Origin: Intestinimonas aquisgranensis
Lineage (GTDB): Bacteria; Bacillota; Clostridia; Oscillospirales; Oscillospiraceae
Length of the DNA stretch: 58,448 bases
Direction: 5' to 3'
Assembly: GCA_020687605.1 (NCBI GenBank)
Contig: JAJEQY010000009.1
Coordinates: 1 to 58,448, forward strand
In this document: positions 9,108-17,401 of the stretch, in pieces
Position numbering within the stretch: the first letter of the stretch is position 1
Layout of the letters: the number at the start of each line of letters is the position of its first letter
The notes under the pieces: generated by a model
What the model was told of the DNA's origin: nothing
Database searches by the model: none
The model's input: the letters and a program-made list of their open reading frames with translations, nothing else
Translations under genes and position numbers: made by a program

Positions 9108-9165
9108 CTGACTTGTCAAGGGTAGCCCGGCCTGCTATCATGGAGGAAAACGGGAGGTGCGTTTT

Positions 9166-10038
9166 ATGATGGAACTGGAGCAGCTGCGGCAGCTGGTAGC
9201 CTTTGCGGAGCAGGGCACCCTGTCCAGGGCGGCGGAGGAACTGCATATTTCCCAGCCCTCGTTGAGCCGGACCATGCAGGCGCTGGAAGAGGAACTGCAA
9301 GCGTCTCTGTTTATCCGGCAGAAAAACCGGATTGTCCTCAACGAGGTAGGACAGGTGGCCGTGGAGTATGCCCGGCAAGTGCTTGCGGCGGCAGAGGAAT
9401 TGGCGCGGCGGGTACAACTGGCCCAGCGTACCGGGCGGAGCGTTGCACTTGGCTCCTGCGCCCCCGTTCCCATTCAGGATCTCCGGCCGCTGCTTCAGGA
9501 GCTGTACGACGGCGTGGCAGTCGCTCCGGAGCTGAACAGCTCGGATGATGCGTTAGTGGACGGCCTTCGACAGGGGCGGTATCAGATCGTGGTCACCCAT
9601 GAGCCACCGCCCCAGGACGAGGAGCTGTTTTGCTTTCCCTACCGGGAGGAGCACCTCAGCCTGCTGGTTCCGGTCAATCACCCTCTGGCCCGGCTGACCG
9701 CCATCCGGGCAGCCGACCTGGCCCATCAGAACCTTCTGCTCTATTCGGAGATCGGCTTTTGGACCGAGGTGTGCCGGGCAAAACTGCCCCAGGCGCATTT
9801 TCTCTTTATGAATGAATGGGATGCCTTTGGAGAACTGGTGGGATTGGGCGCATTTCCCTCTTTTGTGACCGATGCCTTTGCCCCAGGTCAGCCGATAGAG
9901 AATAAGGTGGTGATTCCCATTGAAGATGAGGACTTCCAGGCGGTCTATTATTTCCTGTGCCTGGAAAAGGATCGGGAAAAATTCCAGGAACTCATTACCC
10001 GTCTTCAGGAAAAGAGGTTTTGGACGCAGCCTCTATGA
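9166..10038 (+). CDS. LysR-family transcriptional regulator
   Basis: 290 residues. The N-terminal winged HTH is clear (ELEQLRQLVAFAEQGTLSRAAEELHISQPSLSRTMQALEEEL), followed by a two-lobed effector-binding domain from about residue 90. ATG 9166 is preferred to GTG 9157 because GGGAGG (9152-9157) has correct spacing only to the later codon. It is divergent from the aldo/keto reductase with a palindromic operator between, so it probably activates that gene in response to an unknown small molecule and represses itself. Confidence 0.88.
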   Translation: MMELEQLRQLVAFAEQGTLSRAAEELHISQPSLSRTMQALEEELQASLFIRQKNRIVLNEVGQVAVEYARQVLAAAEELARRVQLAQRTGRSVALGSCAPVPIQDLRPLLQELYDGVAVAPELNSSDDALVDGLRQGRYQIVVTHEPPPQDEELFCFPYREEHLSLLVPVNHPLARLTAIRAADLAHQNLLLYSEIGFWTEVCRAKLPQAHFLFMNEWDAFGELVGLGAFPSFVTDAFAPGQPIENKVVIPIEDEDFQAVYYFLCLEKDREKFQELITRLQEKRFWTQPL

Positions 10039-10146
10039 ATAGAAGGGCTAAGACCGGAAACAGAAAACAGGCCCCGGAAGGAGAGCCGCGCTTCATGGGT
10101 AACTGTTTCTTCCTGTGATCGCAAGAAATTTCATCCGTAATACAAT

Positions 10147-10186
10147 ACCGCCATCCAATTCCGGATAGGGGATTTTGGATGGCGGT
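10147..10186. terminator. Terminator after LysR gene
   Basis: A 12-bp perfect stem ACCGCCATCCAA / TTGGATGGCGGT with a 16-base loop, in the gap between convergent genes. It may work in both directions. Confidence 0.6.
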
Positions 10187-10226
10187 GAAATTATGTTGTG
10201 TTATGATTTGAAATTGAGGAAATCAA

Positions 10227-10862
10227 CTACTTTTTCTGCGTCGGTATACCCGTAGGTTCATCCGGAGCCTGCCCATCATGTGCCATCCACTTGCAGTCCG
10301 TCATTTCCATGTTCGTGAAAACCGCGCGGAAGGACGAGTCCTCCGGGCTGCAGGCATAGATACCAAAAGATATTTTGCCCCTGGCTTCGTTTAAGTGACA
10401 GATGCGCATCTGATGAAATGCCTTGCCGTCTTCCGAGCACTCGATACAAAAATCATCTTCTCTGCGGCTCAAGCGGTACCACATGGTTTTTACATGGGCG
10501 GGGATCTCTGTGGTCGCCCAGTCAGAATAGCCGTGGTTGGTCACTACGCTGCCCAGGTGCTGGAACTGCTCATTCTCATATTCCACAGAACCTTTCAGCC
10601 AATTTTCGCTGTCCAGATACACGACGATCCCACACTGATCAAAACGGTGATGGCTTTCGGAAAATTCGGTTTTCACCAAAAAGGAAAAGAAGGTTTCTTC
10701 CGTTTCCATCTGCAGTACGGGCGCATTATCATTGCGGAAATGGTAATAGGTTCTTTGCCACAGATCTGTGTGGGGTTTTGTGACGATTTCGATTCGATCC
10801 TGTGTAATCACACAACTCTTTGGTTCCCGCGTCCAGGTTACGTTTTGAATGTCAAAGTTCAA
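10227..10862 (-). CDS. DUF1349 domain protein
   Basis: 211 residues. The DUF1349 pattern (a concanavalin-like jelly roll related to the C-terminal domain of beta-xylosidases) is visible: FDQCGIVVYLDSENWLKGSVEYE, then DWATTEIP, a WYRLSRREDDFCIECSEDG strand pair and ISFGIYACSP. No signal peptide is seen, so it is cytoplasmic. Members are thought to bind carbohydrate-like ligands, but activity is not established. It is monocistronic with its own promoter 130 bases upstream. The C-terminal 20 residues are polar and probably unstructured. Confidence 0.75.
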   Translation of the reverse strand: MNFDIQNVTWTREPKSCVITQDRIEIVTKPHTDLWQRTYYHFRNDNAPVLQMETEETFFSFLVKTEFSESHHRFDQCGIVVYLDSENWLKGSVEYENEQFQHLGSVVTNHGYSDWATTEIPAHVKTMWYRLSRREDDFCIECSEDGKAFHQMRICHLNEARGKISFGIYACSPEDSSFRAVFTNMEMTDCKWMAHDGQAPDEPTGIPTQKK

Positions 10863-10988
10863 GATGATCCCCCTGTGGTTCCGGCTCCTGCTTTTTATCT
10901 CCGGCTATCAGCTTTTCCATCGTTTCCCTATAAGACCGTGTTATTCAACATACCAGACAAAAGCGGATTCTGTTCCCTATACGGCGAT

Positions 10989-11017
10989 AGTATAGCATAT
11001 TGTCAGCATATTCTCAA
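10989..11017 (-). promoter_or_regulatory. Promoter of the DUF1349 gene
   Basis: On the minus strand TTGAGA, a 17-base spacer and TATACT. The spacer includes a repeated AATATGC word. The predicted leader is about 120 bases. Confidence 0.6.
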
Positions 11018-11054
11018 CTTTGATATGGATCGCGAAGCTGCCCTCAAAGGTCAG

Positions 11055-12227
11055 TCAGAGCTGAGGCTGGGTATCCTCGGCGTCTGCAGATGCTTCGGGA
11101 AGATCCAGTCCCTCTACCCAGGCGGTTACGGCGCCCTGGGACGCGCTGCCGCTGAAGCGCTGGCCGGACAGCCAGTTGGCATTAGGCACCAGGGACTGAA
11201 GGTTGGTGGCGCTGGAGCCGATACCGCTGGAACCAGAGGTGCAGAAGGGTACGATAGTCACGCCGTCAAGGTCATAGCTCTCCAGGAAGGTGTAGATGAT
11301 CTTGGGCGCCTGACCCCACCAGATGGGATAGCCCAGGAATACCACATCGTAGTCCTCCGGATTTTCCAGAGTACCAGTGATAGCGGGCCGGGCGGCAGGA
11401 TCATTCTGCTCCTGGTTGGCGCGGCAGCTGTCATTGCTGTAATTGAGGTCTTCGTCGGTGTATGTCACTTCCGGGACGATCTCATAAAGGTCGGCGTTCA
11501 GAATTGTCTGGATGTGCTGTGCAATGCGCTCTGTGTTGCCGGTGGCGGAGAAATAGGCAACCAGAGTCTTGCCTACTTCCGGTTCGGGCTCGGGGGTTAC
11601 GGGGGGCTCGGCATCCTGATGATAGCGGGTCAGAATGGTCGCCATCTGGGCGCGGGTGGCCTGGCCCTGAGGCTGGAAAAGATTTGCACCCACACCGCTC
11701 ATATAGCCGTTCTCTCTGACCCAGTCCACCGCAGTGTCTGCCCAGGAGGCAATGCTGCTCTCATCGGCAAAATCCGAACCGGCATTGGCGGAGGGACTGC
11801 CGGAGTACGGCCACAGCATGGTGGCCATCTGTTCCCGGGTGAGGGGGTCGTCTGTACCGAATAGGCCGTTGCCGTACCCGCTGACCACCCCATTCTGACT
11901 GGCCCACAGGACTGCGTCAGAGTACCAGGCGCCGGGCTGGGTGTCGGTGTAGCTGTCAGTGCCGGAGACAGCGGGGGTGCCGGCCAGACGGTACAGGATG
12001 GTCGCCATCATGGCGCGAGTGGTGGGGGTGTCGGGAGAAAAAGTAGTTCCGCTGGTTCCGGCCATCAGGCCATTGTCCCGGCAGTAAACCACAAACTCGG
12101 CGTACCAGGCGTCCGCCTCCACATCGGGGAAGCCGGTATCCTCCACCGCCGCATAGGCCGGAGCACATAGGCTCAGCACCAATGCCAGGGCCAGGAACAA
12201 TGTCCATACTCGTTTCAGATTTCTCAT
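11055..12227 (-). CDS. Secreted flavodoxin with three SLH domains
   Basis: 390 residues. A classical signal peptide (KRVWTLFLALALVLSLCAPAYA) precedes three S-layer homology repeats at about 28-80, 90-145 and 150-205 (WYAEFVVYCRDNGLMAG, WYSDAVLWASQNGVVSG and WADTAVDWVRENGYMSG units), a Pro/Glu linker, and a flavodoxin domain (about 220-375) with the FMN phosphate loop YFSATGNTE and the YPIWWGQAP segment. SLH repeats bind secondary cell-wall polymer, so this flavodoxin should sit on the outer face of the wall. The start has GGAGG upstream and overlaps the membrane-protein gene by four bases. Last gene of the operon. Its flavodoxin domain is nearly identical to that of the lipoprotein at 16709. 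Confidence 0.88.
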   Translation of the reverse strand: MRNLKRVWTLFLALALVLSLCAPAYAAVEDTGFPDVEADAWYAEFVVYCRDNGLMAGTSGTTFSPDTPTTRAMMATILYRLAGTPAVSGTDSYTDTQPGAWYSDAVLWASQNGVVSGYGNGLFGTDDPLTREQMATMLWPYSGSPSANAGSDFADESSIASWADTAVDWVRENGYMSGVGANLFQPQGQATRAQMATILTRYHQDAEPPVTPEPEPEVGKTLVAYFSATGNTERIAQHIQTILNADLYEIVPEVTYTDEDLNYSNDSCRANQEQNDPAARPAITGTLENPEDYDVVFLGYPIWWGQAPKIIYTFLESYDLDGVTIVPFCTSGSSGIGSSATNLQSLVPNANWLSGQRFSGSASQGAVTAWVEGLDLPEASADAEDTQPQL

Positions 12228-12907
12228 AATTTTCCTCCATGTTTTCTGATGAATTGATTGGCATAGTGGGCCAAAAAAATCCACAACCCCATCATGGCCA
12301 GGTATTCCGCCAGGAACTGAAGGGGCGGCTGCTCGTAGTCGAAGAACACGAACATGGTGCGAAGAAAGAGATAATCGATCAATCGGTGTTTTACAAACGC
12401 ATAGATGCCGTAAGCTGCCACAGCAGTGGCCATCAGCCGCATCACAGAGGTGCGCAGAGGGGATGGAGCGGTCGCCCCTGCCGCCTTTCTGACCACACCA
12501 AGGATCATGTTCCAGTGCAGTCCCATGTGGAGGGACATCAGGATGAAACTCCAGTAGACGCATACCATGTGGGCAAGCCTTGCAAGAAACATGCCGCCCT
12601 GGATGGGAAGGAAAGCAAACACATACTGGCTCATAACGATGCCGCTGACCATACAGCCCAGAATGGCCAGAAATACCAATATCACCATCAGAGACTGCAG
12701 CACCCGATAGGGCGTATAGCGTCCCCGGCCTGACTGGCGGATCCAGGAGAGATTGAGGATGTGGTGGATAATGAACAGTACCAGCGCGGCGGCGCCGATC
12801 CACTCATGGTACTGCTGACCGGTCAGCATGAAGGACATCAGTCCCAGCAGGCATACCGTCATCAGCAGATCCACCATCATGCGCAGGATCAGTTTCCTGT
12901 TCCCCAT
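12224..12907 (-). CDS. DUF4405-like cytochrome-b-type membrane protein
   Basis: 227 residues with four to five hydrophobic helices. Conserved histidines lie within or at the ends of helices (QQYHEWIGAAALVLFIIHHILN; LARLAHMVCVYWSFILMSLHMGLHW), matching DUF4405/flavinylation-associated cytochrome proteins that carry haem b and pass electrons across the membrane. A C-terminal helix (LAEYLAMMGLWIFLAHYANQF) adds a further segment. The start ATG 12907 lies four bases after the preceding aldo-keto reductase stop. It is the only membrane-spanning component between cytosolic and extracytoplasmic flavodoxins in this operon, so it could be the electron conduit. That role is inferred. Confidence 0.65.
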   Translation of the reverse strand: MGNRKLILRMMVDLLMTVCLLGLMSFMLTGQQYHEWIGAAALVLFIIHHILNLSWIRQSGRGRYTPYRVLQSLMVILVFLAILGCMVSGIVMSQYVFAFLPIQGGMFLARLAHMVCVYWSFILMSLHMGLHWNMILGVVRKAAGATAPSPLRTSVMRLMATAVAAYGIYAFVKHRLIDYLFLRTMFVFFDYEQPPLQFLAEYLAMMGLWIFLAHYANQFIRKHGGKL

Positions 12908-12911
12908 AGGC

Positions 12912-13865
12912 TTATACCATAGGGGCTTCCCAGGAGCCGCGGGTGTCAACGCCCGCATCCGCGGCCAGCTGCTCCAACTGGACGACCTCATCGACGGTCA
13001 GGGTAATGCCGGTGGCAGCGGCGGCCTCGGTCACATGGCGGGGCTTGGTCACACCGATCAGAGGAATGGCTCCCTTGGCAATGGCCCAGGCAATGGCGAT
13101 CTGGGAGACAGAGGCACTGTATTTCTCGCCCATCTGTGCCATGGCCGCCGTCAATTTCTCCAGCTGAGGCAGAAGAGGGTTGTAGGTTTCCGCTCGCTGG
13201 CTGCCCTGAGGCAGAGGATGGGCGGTGTCATACTTGCCGGAGAGGGCCCCCTGTTCCAGCACCATGTAGGCAAAGAAGTCCATGCCCTGCTCCCGGCAGT
13301 AGTCCAGGATCCCGGCCCGCTCCGAGGAGCGGTACAGGAGGCTGTAGTGGTTCTGCACGGCGGAGAGCTTTACGCCGCCCTGTGCCAGGATCTCCTGTGC
13401 CCGCTTGATCTGGGCCAGATTGTGGTTGGACACACCCACCCGGCGAACCTTCCCGCTCTTCACCAGAGGAGCAAGGAAGGGGGTCCAGCGTTCCACATCG
13501 GCGGGATTGTGAATCCAGTAGATGTCGATGTAGTCCGTGCCCAGCCGCTCCAGGCTGCTCCGGCACATCTCATCCACCGGGTCGTCGCTCTCACCGGCGA
13601 TCTGAGGGGTAAACTTGGTGGAGAGAATGATCTGCTCCCGGGGACTGGCCTTGGCAAAGGCGCCCAGAATATCCTCAGAGGCACCCATGCCGTACACCAC
13701 GGCAGTGTCCCACAGGTTGAGGCCCTGCTCCATGGCAGCGTCAAATACGGGCTTCAGGTCCTCTGCGCTGAGGTGGTTGCCGAAGACCTGGTCGCCGCCC
13801 ACGGCACCGGTTCCCCAGGACCAGGTACCCAAAGCCACAGCAGGCATCTGCTTGTTGTGTTCCAT
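12912..13865 (-). CDS. Aldo/keto reductase
   Basis: 317 residues. Tetrad residues are present: NLWDTAVVYGMG (Asp, Tyr), LSTKFTP (Lys) and YWIHNP (His). SAVQNHYSLLYRS and GAIPLIGVTKPRHV give the barrel and NADP-binding segments. The ATG has AAAGGAGAAAG upstream. It resembles the Tas/YhdN (AKR11-14) type. It is cytosolic and inside the MerR-led flavodoxin operon, so it may oxidise or reduce a small carbonyl compound linked to the electron chain. The substrate is unknown. Confidence 0.85.
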   Translation of the reverse strand: MEHNKQMPAVALGTWSWGTGAVGGDQVFGNHLSAEDLKPVFDAAMEQGLNLWDTAVVYGMGASEDILGAFAKASPREQIILSTKFTPQIAGESDDPVDEMCRSSLERLGTDYIDIYWIHNPADVERWTPFLAPLVKSGKVRRVGVSNHNLAQIKRAQEILAQGGVKLSAVQNHYSLLYRSSERAGILDYCREQGMDFFAYMVLEQGALSGKYDTAHPLPQGSQRAETYNPLLPQLEKLTAAMAQMGEKYSASVSQIAIAWAIAKGAIPLIGVTKPRHVTEAAAATGITLTVDEVVQLEQLAADAGVDTRGSWEAPMV

Positions 13866-13885
13866 CGTTTCTTTCTCCTTTCCAA

Positions 13886-14431
13886 TTACTCTTTGTTCAG
13901 GTGCATACACTTGCCCAGCACTTCGCCGGTTTTGAGGTACTCATAGGTGGGCATCTCAAAGAGCACCGGCTTGAGGGCATGATAATTGAGTTTGCCGTCC
14001 TCATTCAGCGCCGAATCGTCGGCGTAGGTGGCGGCAATTTTGCAGATGAAGGACTCAAAGCCGGGGGTCGCATAGACATCCTCCACGGTGCAGGCCATGG
14101 ACACAGGGGCGTCTGTGAGGATGGGCGCGCCGCCTTCCCCGATGGAATAGCGGAACACTTCGCTTTTATCCACCTTGCTGCCGCTGACGCAGCCCACATA
14201 ATCCGCCTTGGGCAGCAGAGCCTCGTCCACAATGTTGATGGAAAGGGTGTTCATCTTCCGAATGCCAGCGTTGCTGTAATGGTTGGAGGCCATGCTGACC
14301 ATCACCAGGTCGTGGCCGATAATGCCCAGGTGTCCCACCAGGGTCCAGTTGGGCTTTCCGTCCACCATGGTTCCCACCACCACAAGCGGGGTGGGATAGA
14401 GGGCCAGAACCGGCCCAATGTTCTTTTTCAT
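13886..14431 (-). CDS. Flavin reductase-like FMN-binding protein
   Basis: 181 residues. The split-barrel flavin reductase pattern is visible (YPTPLVVVGTMVDGKPNWTLVG near the N-terminus; MVSMASNHYSNAGIRKMNTLSINIV; then a conserved acidic C-terminal half). Such proteins bind FMN and reduce it with NAD(P)H or transfer electrons to partner proteins. ATG 14431 follows AGGAGG with good spacing. No signal peptide, so it works in the cytosol. The position in an operon of flavodoxins suggests supply or transfer of reduced flavin. Confidence 0.8.
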   Translation of the reverse strand: MKKNIGPVLALYPTPLVVVGTMVDGKPNWTLVGHLGIIGHDLVMVSMASNHYSNAGIRKMNTLSINIVDEALLPKADYVGCVSGSKVDKSEVFRYSIGEGGAPILTDAPVSMACTVEDVYATPGFESFICKIAATYADDSALNEDGKLNYHALKPVLFEMPTYEYLKTGEVLGKCMHLNKE

Positions 14432-14444
14432 ATGGGTTTCCTCC

Positions 14445-15902
14445 TTACACAACAGGAATTTGATTTTGCTCCAGCCAGGCGGCCACATCGTCAGGCATCC
14501 CGGAACCGCCGGAATAAGAGATGGCCAGACCTTCGCCCAGCACCGCCTCCGGCACCAGCTTTGTGATGGCCGTCAGGCTCTGGCCAAACCGGCCGCCGCC
14601 ATGGCTGCAGAAGGGAACGATGGTCTTGCCGGTGAAGTCGTATTCCTCCAGGAAGGAGGCCACCGGCATGGGGATAGAGGCCCACCAGTTGGGATAGCCC
14701 AGCAAAATGGTGTCGTACTGCTCCATATCCTCCACATGGGTGGACAGTTCCGGCCGGGCCTGGGCGTTTTGATCCTGCTGGGCCTGTTCCAAAACGGTAT
14801 TGTAGTCGGTAGAATAGGGCTCCACCATCTGGATCTCAAACAGATCTGCCCCAGTCTGGGCCTGAATTTCCTCCGCAATCCCCTGGGTGTTGCCGCCCCA
14901 GGAGAAGTAGGCGATCAGCACAGTTCCGCCCTGTGTGCCTGTGCTCTCCAGATTGGAGCCGGTCACCGTGCCGCTGCCGGCTGCGGCGTTGCGCACCAGA
15001 CGGAAGCCCACATTGAAGACCGCGCTGTCCTGAGGCAGCGTGGCCCGATAGGCCGAGCGGAGATTTTTGGCAAAGTCGTTCCAGCCTCCGCCCCGGTTTA
15101 CCCGCAGCACGCCGCTGTCCGGGCCGGCGGGATCCGTCTGTGCCTCGGTAGGATAGTCCCCGTAATAATCCCAGACCCACTCGCCTACATTACCGTGCAT
15201 ATCGTAGAAGCCCCAGGCGTTGGGCTGGAAACTTCCAACCTCCACTGTGGTCTCCCGATAGACGCCGGGCCGGGTCTCCAGATTGCTCTGGTTGAAGTAG
15301 TTGTCCTCAATGAGGTAGGGGTAATGGCCCCAGTAGTTGCACTCCTCCGCGCTGATGGAGGTCTCCGTGTTGAAGGGCGTCTCCGTCCCCGCCCGGCAGG
15401 CGTACTCTCACTCCGCCTCGGTGGGCAGGCGGTAGCCGTTGGCACCGCGGTTCCAGGTGACCGTCTGTCCCTCTACGGTGTAGGCGGGCTCCAGACCCTC
15501 CAGCTCACTGCGGGCGTTGCAGTATGCGATGGCGTCCAGCCAGGAGACGGTCTCCACCGGCAGATCCTCGCCGGAAAAGGTACTGGGATTGGAACCGGTC
15601 ACAGCCTGATATTCCGCCTGGGTCACTTCAAAGGCACTCATATAGAAGTCGCTGACCGTGACGGTGTGCTGTGTCTCGTCATCACTGCGCCAGGCCTCGC
15701 TGTCTGGACTGCCCATGGAGAAGGTGCCGCCCTCCACCAGAATAAAGTTTTCGGGGATCTGAGGCTGCTCCTCCTGGCCCTGCTGGCTGGAGGAGGGGGG
15801 AGATGTAGACTGCTGAGACTGCTCCGGCGGCGTCTGAGAGCCACAGGATACCATCGTCCCCGCCAGCACAGCGGCCAGCATAAGGGAGCAAATTCGTTTC
15901 AT
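14445..15902 (-). pseudogene. FGE-sulfatase/flavodoxin fusion lipoprotein with one in-frame TGA
   Basis: The frame reads 485 sense positions with a single TGA at 15408-15410 (codon 165). The N-terminus is a lipoprotein signal with Cys20 (MVSC). An SUMF1/FGE-sulfatase domain follows (VEGGTFSMGS, VSWLDAIAYCN, YRLPTEAE-stop-EYACRAG, MHGNVGEWVWD, NRGGGWND, VGFRLVR), then a flavodoxin domain with YFSWGGNTQ and YPNWWAS. The stop replaces the family's conserved Trp of RLPTEAEWEYA, so TGG to TGA is the simplest change. The FGE domain lacks the catalytic C-terminal cysteines and is probably a binding module. The product may be truncated, read through, or a sequence error. Confidence 0.85.
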
Positions 15903-15929
15903 TGGTTGCCTCCTTGTTAAAGGGAATGT

Positions 15930-16685
15930 TCAGACTTCCAGATCCAGTTCAGCCAGCCAGTCCTGCACAGCGCCCTGGGAGGTGTCTACCTCCGGACGGT
16001 AAACGCCGATGGGTTCCAGAATCGTGGTATCCTCAGGCAGTGCGGCGGTCAGATCCCGGATTGTGCTGGAAAGTCCTCCTGTGCCGTGGGTAACAAAGGG
16101 TACCACAGTCTTGCCGGACCAATTGTATTCTTCCACAAAGGTCAGCACCGGCATGGGCAGGGTGTACCACCAGTTGGGGAACCCCAGAAAGACGATGTCG
16201 TAGTCCTCCATGTTCTCCACATGGGTGGTCAGGGCAGGCCGGGCGTTATCCGCCTTTTCCTCGGCGGCCCGATCCAGACATTCGTCATAGTAGCTGGAAT
16301 AGGGCTCCTCCACCACAATGGAGTGGAGGTCGCCGCCCACTACTTCCTGGATCCAGGCGGCCAGCTTGGCGGCGTTGCCGGGGGCAAGAACGCTGGCGGA
16401 TGTGGTGGCGTCCACATCCACGCTGGATGGATCCTCTACCACGGTGTTGTCCGCCCAGGTGAAGTAGGCGATCAGGATATGGCTCCCCTCCGCTTCCTCC
16501 TGCCCAGCAGGTTCCTGACTGCTGACCGGCTCAGATTGGTCAGGGCGGTTGGTGTCGGAGGGTGTCTGGGAAGTATTGTTCTCATTGGACTCAGCAGGCG
16601 GTGCGCTGCTGACATCTCCGTCACCGCAGGCGGCCAGCGAGAAAAGAAGGAGCGCTGAGAGAACAAGGGATGCCCATCGTTTCAT
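15930..16685 (-). CDS. Flavodoxin-domain lipoprotein
   Basis: 251 residues. A lipoprotein signal (SALLLFSLAACG, Cys20) is followed by a Ser/Pro/Glu-rich linker (22-72) and a flavodoxin domain (about 75-245) with IAYFTWADNT, an inserted loop (VVEDPSSVDVDATTSASVL) after the first strand, YDIVFLGFPNWWYTLP and TVVPFVTHGTGGLSST. The long loop is unlike short-chain flavodoxins and resembles secreted Flavodoxin_4 members. It should be anchored by a lipid to the outer face of the membrane. ATG 16685 is used, with AAAGGAG upstream; a TTG at 16712 overlaps the previous stop but lacks its own ribosome site. Confidence 0.88.
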   Translation of the reverse strand: MKRWASLVLSALLLFSLAACGDGDVSSAPPAESNENNTSQTPSDTNRPDQSEPVSSQEPAGQEEAEGSHILIAYFTWADNTVVEDPSSVDVDATTSASVLAPGNAAKLAAWIQEVVGGDLHSIVVEEPYSSYYDECLDRAAEEKADNARPALTTHVENMEDYDIVFLGFPNWWYTLPMPVLTFVEEYNWSGKTVVPFVTHGTGGLSSTIRDLTAALPEDTTILEPIGVYRPEVDTSQGAVQDWLAELDLEV

Positions 16686-16708
16686 AAGTTCTCTTCTCCT
16701 TTCTGAAA

Positions 16709-17401
16709 TCAACGGTTAAGGCCCAGGCTGTCCACCCACTGGGCCACGTCATCTTGGCTGGCCCCGCTGCTGAACCGCTGGCCGTCCAGCCACTGGGCAT
16801 TTTCCGTCAGCTCCTGCAGACCGTCGGCACTGGAGCCGATGCCGCTGGAGCCAGAGGTGCAGAAGGGAACGATGGTGGCATCGCCGAAGTCACAGCTCTC
16901 CAGGAAGGTGTAAATCACCTTGGGGGCCTGTCCCCACCAGATGGGATAGCCCAGGAACACCACATCGTAGTCCTCCGGATTTTCCAGAGTGCCGGTGATG
17001 GCGGGCCGGGCAGCAGGATCATTCTGCTCCTGGTTGGCGCGGCAGCTGTCATTGCTGTAATTGAGATCTTCGTCGGTGTACGGCACTTCCGGAACGATTT
17101 CATAGAGGTCGGCATCCAAGATGCTTTGGAGATGCTGGGCAATGCCTTCGGTGTTGCCGGTAGCGGAGAAGTAGGCTACCAGCACGCCGCCTTCTGGTGT
17201 TTCCTCGTCGGATTCGCTTGACTCCGGCGTGGAGGAAGCGGGAGGGGTGGACTGGTTGGGAGCGGACGGCTCCCCCACAGAGGATGTCCCCTCCTGCTGC
17301 GTCTGGGACTGGCCGGGGTTGCTCTGGGTTCCTGTCTGGCCGCAGGCCGCCAGGCCAAGCAGCAGAGTCAAAGTGGTAAGAATCGTAATGAGTCGTTTCA
17401 T
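16709..17401 (-). CDS. Flavodoxin-domain lipoprotein
   Basis: 230 residues. Signal with LAAC lipobox (Cys20), Ser/Gln/Glu-rich linker (21-75), then a flavodoxin domain with YFSATGNTEGIAQHL (FMN phosphate loop), VVFLGYPIWWGQAP and TIVPFCTSGSSGIGSS (isoalloxazine loops). Anchored outside the membrane and able to act as a one- or two-electron carrier. ATG 17401 overlaps the MerR stop (ATGA) and has AGGAGG upstream, so it is translated with the regulator. Its domain is almost the same as that of the SLH fusion at 11055, except for the last third, which points to recent duplication or gene conversion. Confidence 0.9.
   Translation of the reverse strand: MKRLITILTTLTLLLGLAACGQTGTQSNPGQSQTQQEGTSSVGEPSAPNQSTPPASSTPESSESDEETPEGGVLVAYFSATGNTEGIAQHLQSILDADLYEIVPEVPYTDEDLNYSNDSCRANQEQNDPAARPAITGTLENPEDYDVVFLGYPIWWGQAPKVIYTFLESCDFGDATIVPFCTSGSSGIGSSADGLQELTENAQWLDGQRFSSGASQDDVAQWVDSLGLNR

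Noticed and set aside
10395..11864. Long plus-strand reading frame opposite the DUF1349 and SLH-flavodoxin genes
   Set aside because: Antisense shadow of GC-rich genes; composition and lack of a ribosome site do not support coding.
13886..14431. Extracytoplasmic location of the operon's flavin reductase and aldo-keto reductase
   Set aside because: Neither has a signal peptide or lipobox.
15370..15410. Selenocysteine decoding of the in-frame TGA
   Set aside because: A GGGCG/CGCCC hairpin lies downstream, but the position is a structural Trp in the family and not a redox site; a point mutation is simpler. Kept only as a possible check.
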